Shown piece after piece: positions 63,293-64,000 of a stretch of 64,000 bases of DNA. Made by a program: the position numbers and the translations under genes. A model generated the notes under the pieces. The model was not told where the DNA came from. It saw nothing but the letters and a program-made list of their open reading frames with translations, and did no database searches. Position 1 is the first letter of the stretch. Every line of letters starts with the position of its first letter. The stretch spans positions 310,001-374,000 of the forward strand of contig JADJXV010000003.1 of the NCBI GenBank assembly GCA_016720145.1. The letters are read 5' to 3'. Source of the stretch: Ignavibacteria bacterium. Its GTDB lineage: Bacteria; Bacteroidota; Ignavibacteria; Kapaibacteriales; UBA961.

Positions 63293-63319
63293 ACAGAGGC
63301 GAATGCAATTCGCCCCTAC
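63293..63319. repeat. dispersed palindrome, GGGGCGAATTGCATTCGCCCC family (inverted)
   Basis: ACAGAGGCGAATGC and AATTCGCCCCTAC: the same element as 6811 and 28061 in the other direction, between the cytochrome gene and the small membrane gene. Confidence 0.85.
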
Positions 63320-63360
63320 GTTGGGAAAATACGTCTATACGACAAACATTTCAAGAAAAA

Positions 63361-64000
63361 TTATTTCTTTCTCCGTGCTTTCCAATAATCATCTATCGGC
63401 TTGAATGGCCCGTACTTATGCTGATCCTGAGAGAAGGTATCGGCATAAGGACCAATCGGATAATCGACCGATTTGTCGGCGTGATTCGGATAAAGAATAT
63501 CATCCTCGTGGAAGTCAGGTCGTGGGTTCACCTGTTCATTATTGAGATACGCAGCAATATCGTATGCTTGTTCTTCGGTCACGTGTATCTTCGTAATGTC
63601 CATATCATTCGGCATGTTATTGCGAATAAAAGCAGCGAGCTTGCCGACTCTGTGCATACTCGAGCCAATCGAGTACGCATGTTCACCCCAGACAGGTGGA
63701 TATGTATACCCATAGCCCCCAGGCGCTTTAACTCCTTGACCATCAATACCATGGCAACGAGCGCATAATTGTGCATAATCAGCTTTCCCCTTTTGCCAGT
63801 CGGCTCTGCGATTCATCCAAGGAATACGATTAGGAATATCACCTTCGATTTTCATAGCGTTTTTATTACAATCCCATAACCATTTCAAGTACATGGCAAA
63901 AGCATTCATCTCTTTACTATTGAATGGGATAGCCTTTCCGAGGAGCGGACGTTCGATACAGTTATTCACCCTATCCTGAATCGTAAGAATATTCGACTCT
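63361..64000 (-). CDS. c-type cytochrome, TsdA-like, C-terminal part
   Basis: Open to the right edge, about 212 residues present. The edge side (ESNILTIQDRVNNCIERPLL followed by GKAIPFNSKEMNAFAMYLKW) has the R-x-N-x-C-x-E-R-x2-x-G-K form of the first domain of diheme cytochromes of the TsdA (thiosulfate dehydrogenase) type. The second domain has one heme site, CARCHGIDGQG, with the axial ligand possibly a Met in VGKLAAFIRNNMPND (methionine in NNMPNDM). The tail is rich in Pro, Asp and His. TsdA oxidises thiosulfate to tetrathionate; many relatives have other roles, so the substrate is uncertain. Exported to the periplasm. Confidence 0.75.
   Translation of the reverse strand, partial: ESNILTIQDRVNNCIERPLLGKAIPFNSKEMNAFAMYLKWLWDCNKNAMKIEGDIPNRIPWMNRRADWQKGKADYAQLCARCHGIDGQGVKAPGGYGYTYPPVWGEHAYSIGSSMHRVGKLAAFIRNNMPNDMDITKIHVTEEQAYDIAAYLNNEQVNPRPDFHEDDILYPNHADKSVDYPIGPYADTFSQDQHKYGPFKPIDDYWKARRKK

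Noticed and set aside
1..64000. tRNA, rRNA, transposase and phage genes
   Set aside because: I looked for cloverleaf ends, conserved rRNA stretches and DDE-type proteins and saw none; a covariance search could still find an RNA I missed.

Overview
The window reads as a chromosomal segment of a Bacteroidota/FCB-group bacterium, perhaps a Kapaibacteriota- or Ignavibacteria-like lineage (inference). The evidence is five secreted proteins with type IX secretion (T9SS) C-terminal sorting domains, many signal-peptide and lipobox proteins, Bacteroidota-type promoter elements (TTG...TAnnTTTG), and an arginine cluster of the Bacteroidota type (GNAT, argG, argC, argD, argF', argB, argE, argH). No rRNA, tRNA, transposase or cas gene was seen.

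Layout. 1-6.7 kb: envelope genes on + (WD40 fragment, CarboxypepD_reg/OmpA-like protein, outer-membrane barrel, lipoprotein, PD40-SPOR protein). 6.7-21.7 kb: mostly - strand; secreted propeller, TPR/LytS-type histidine kinase, a nine-unit hairpin array, RtcB ligase, two T9SS substrates, an Imm26-like protein and several unknown small proteins. 22.2-35.4 kb: the arginine cluster on +, spread out by low-GC accessory genes (two lipoproteins, a split HEPN-like gene, a cupin) and by a different repeat at nearly every junction. 35.4-39.2 kb: a T9SS jelly-roll protein and a Crp-like regulator lie between two defective copies of argH. 39.3-48.6 kb: a PNGase F-like T9SS protein, a small barrel and a six-gene - strand run (purK, Fe-S protein, GNAT, OsmC, S9 peptidase, SDR). 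49-53.5 kb: lipoprotein, small secreted protein, rsgA, recJ. 53.5-57.6 kb: a - strand signalling operon (small protein, HDOD, GAF-PAS kinase, REC-kinase). 58-64 kb: a T9SS protein, a large VIT/vWA protein, a small membrane protein and a partial TsdA-like cytochrome c.

How the genes work together. The arg genes give a nearly complete glutamate-to-arginine route. Val90 of the ArgF' carbamoyltransferase sits where the succinyl/acetyl specificity residue lies, which predicts N-succinylated intermediates. The last enzyme, ArgH, is not intact: copy 1 is full length with a one-base deletion, and copy 2 lacks its N-terminus and carries a one-base insertion. The order of the two lesions means that recombination in the stretch between them would rebuild an intact gene.

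Two general features stand out. First, the region is dense in dispersed palindromic repeats of at least six families. Second, at least seven genes are interrupted by one-base indels or in-frame stops, which points either to gene decay or to sequence error. The argH pair, the repeats and the broken genes are the points most worth checking.
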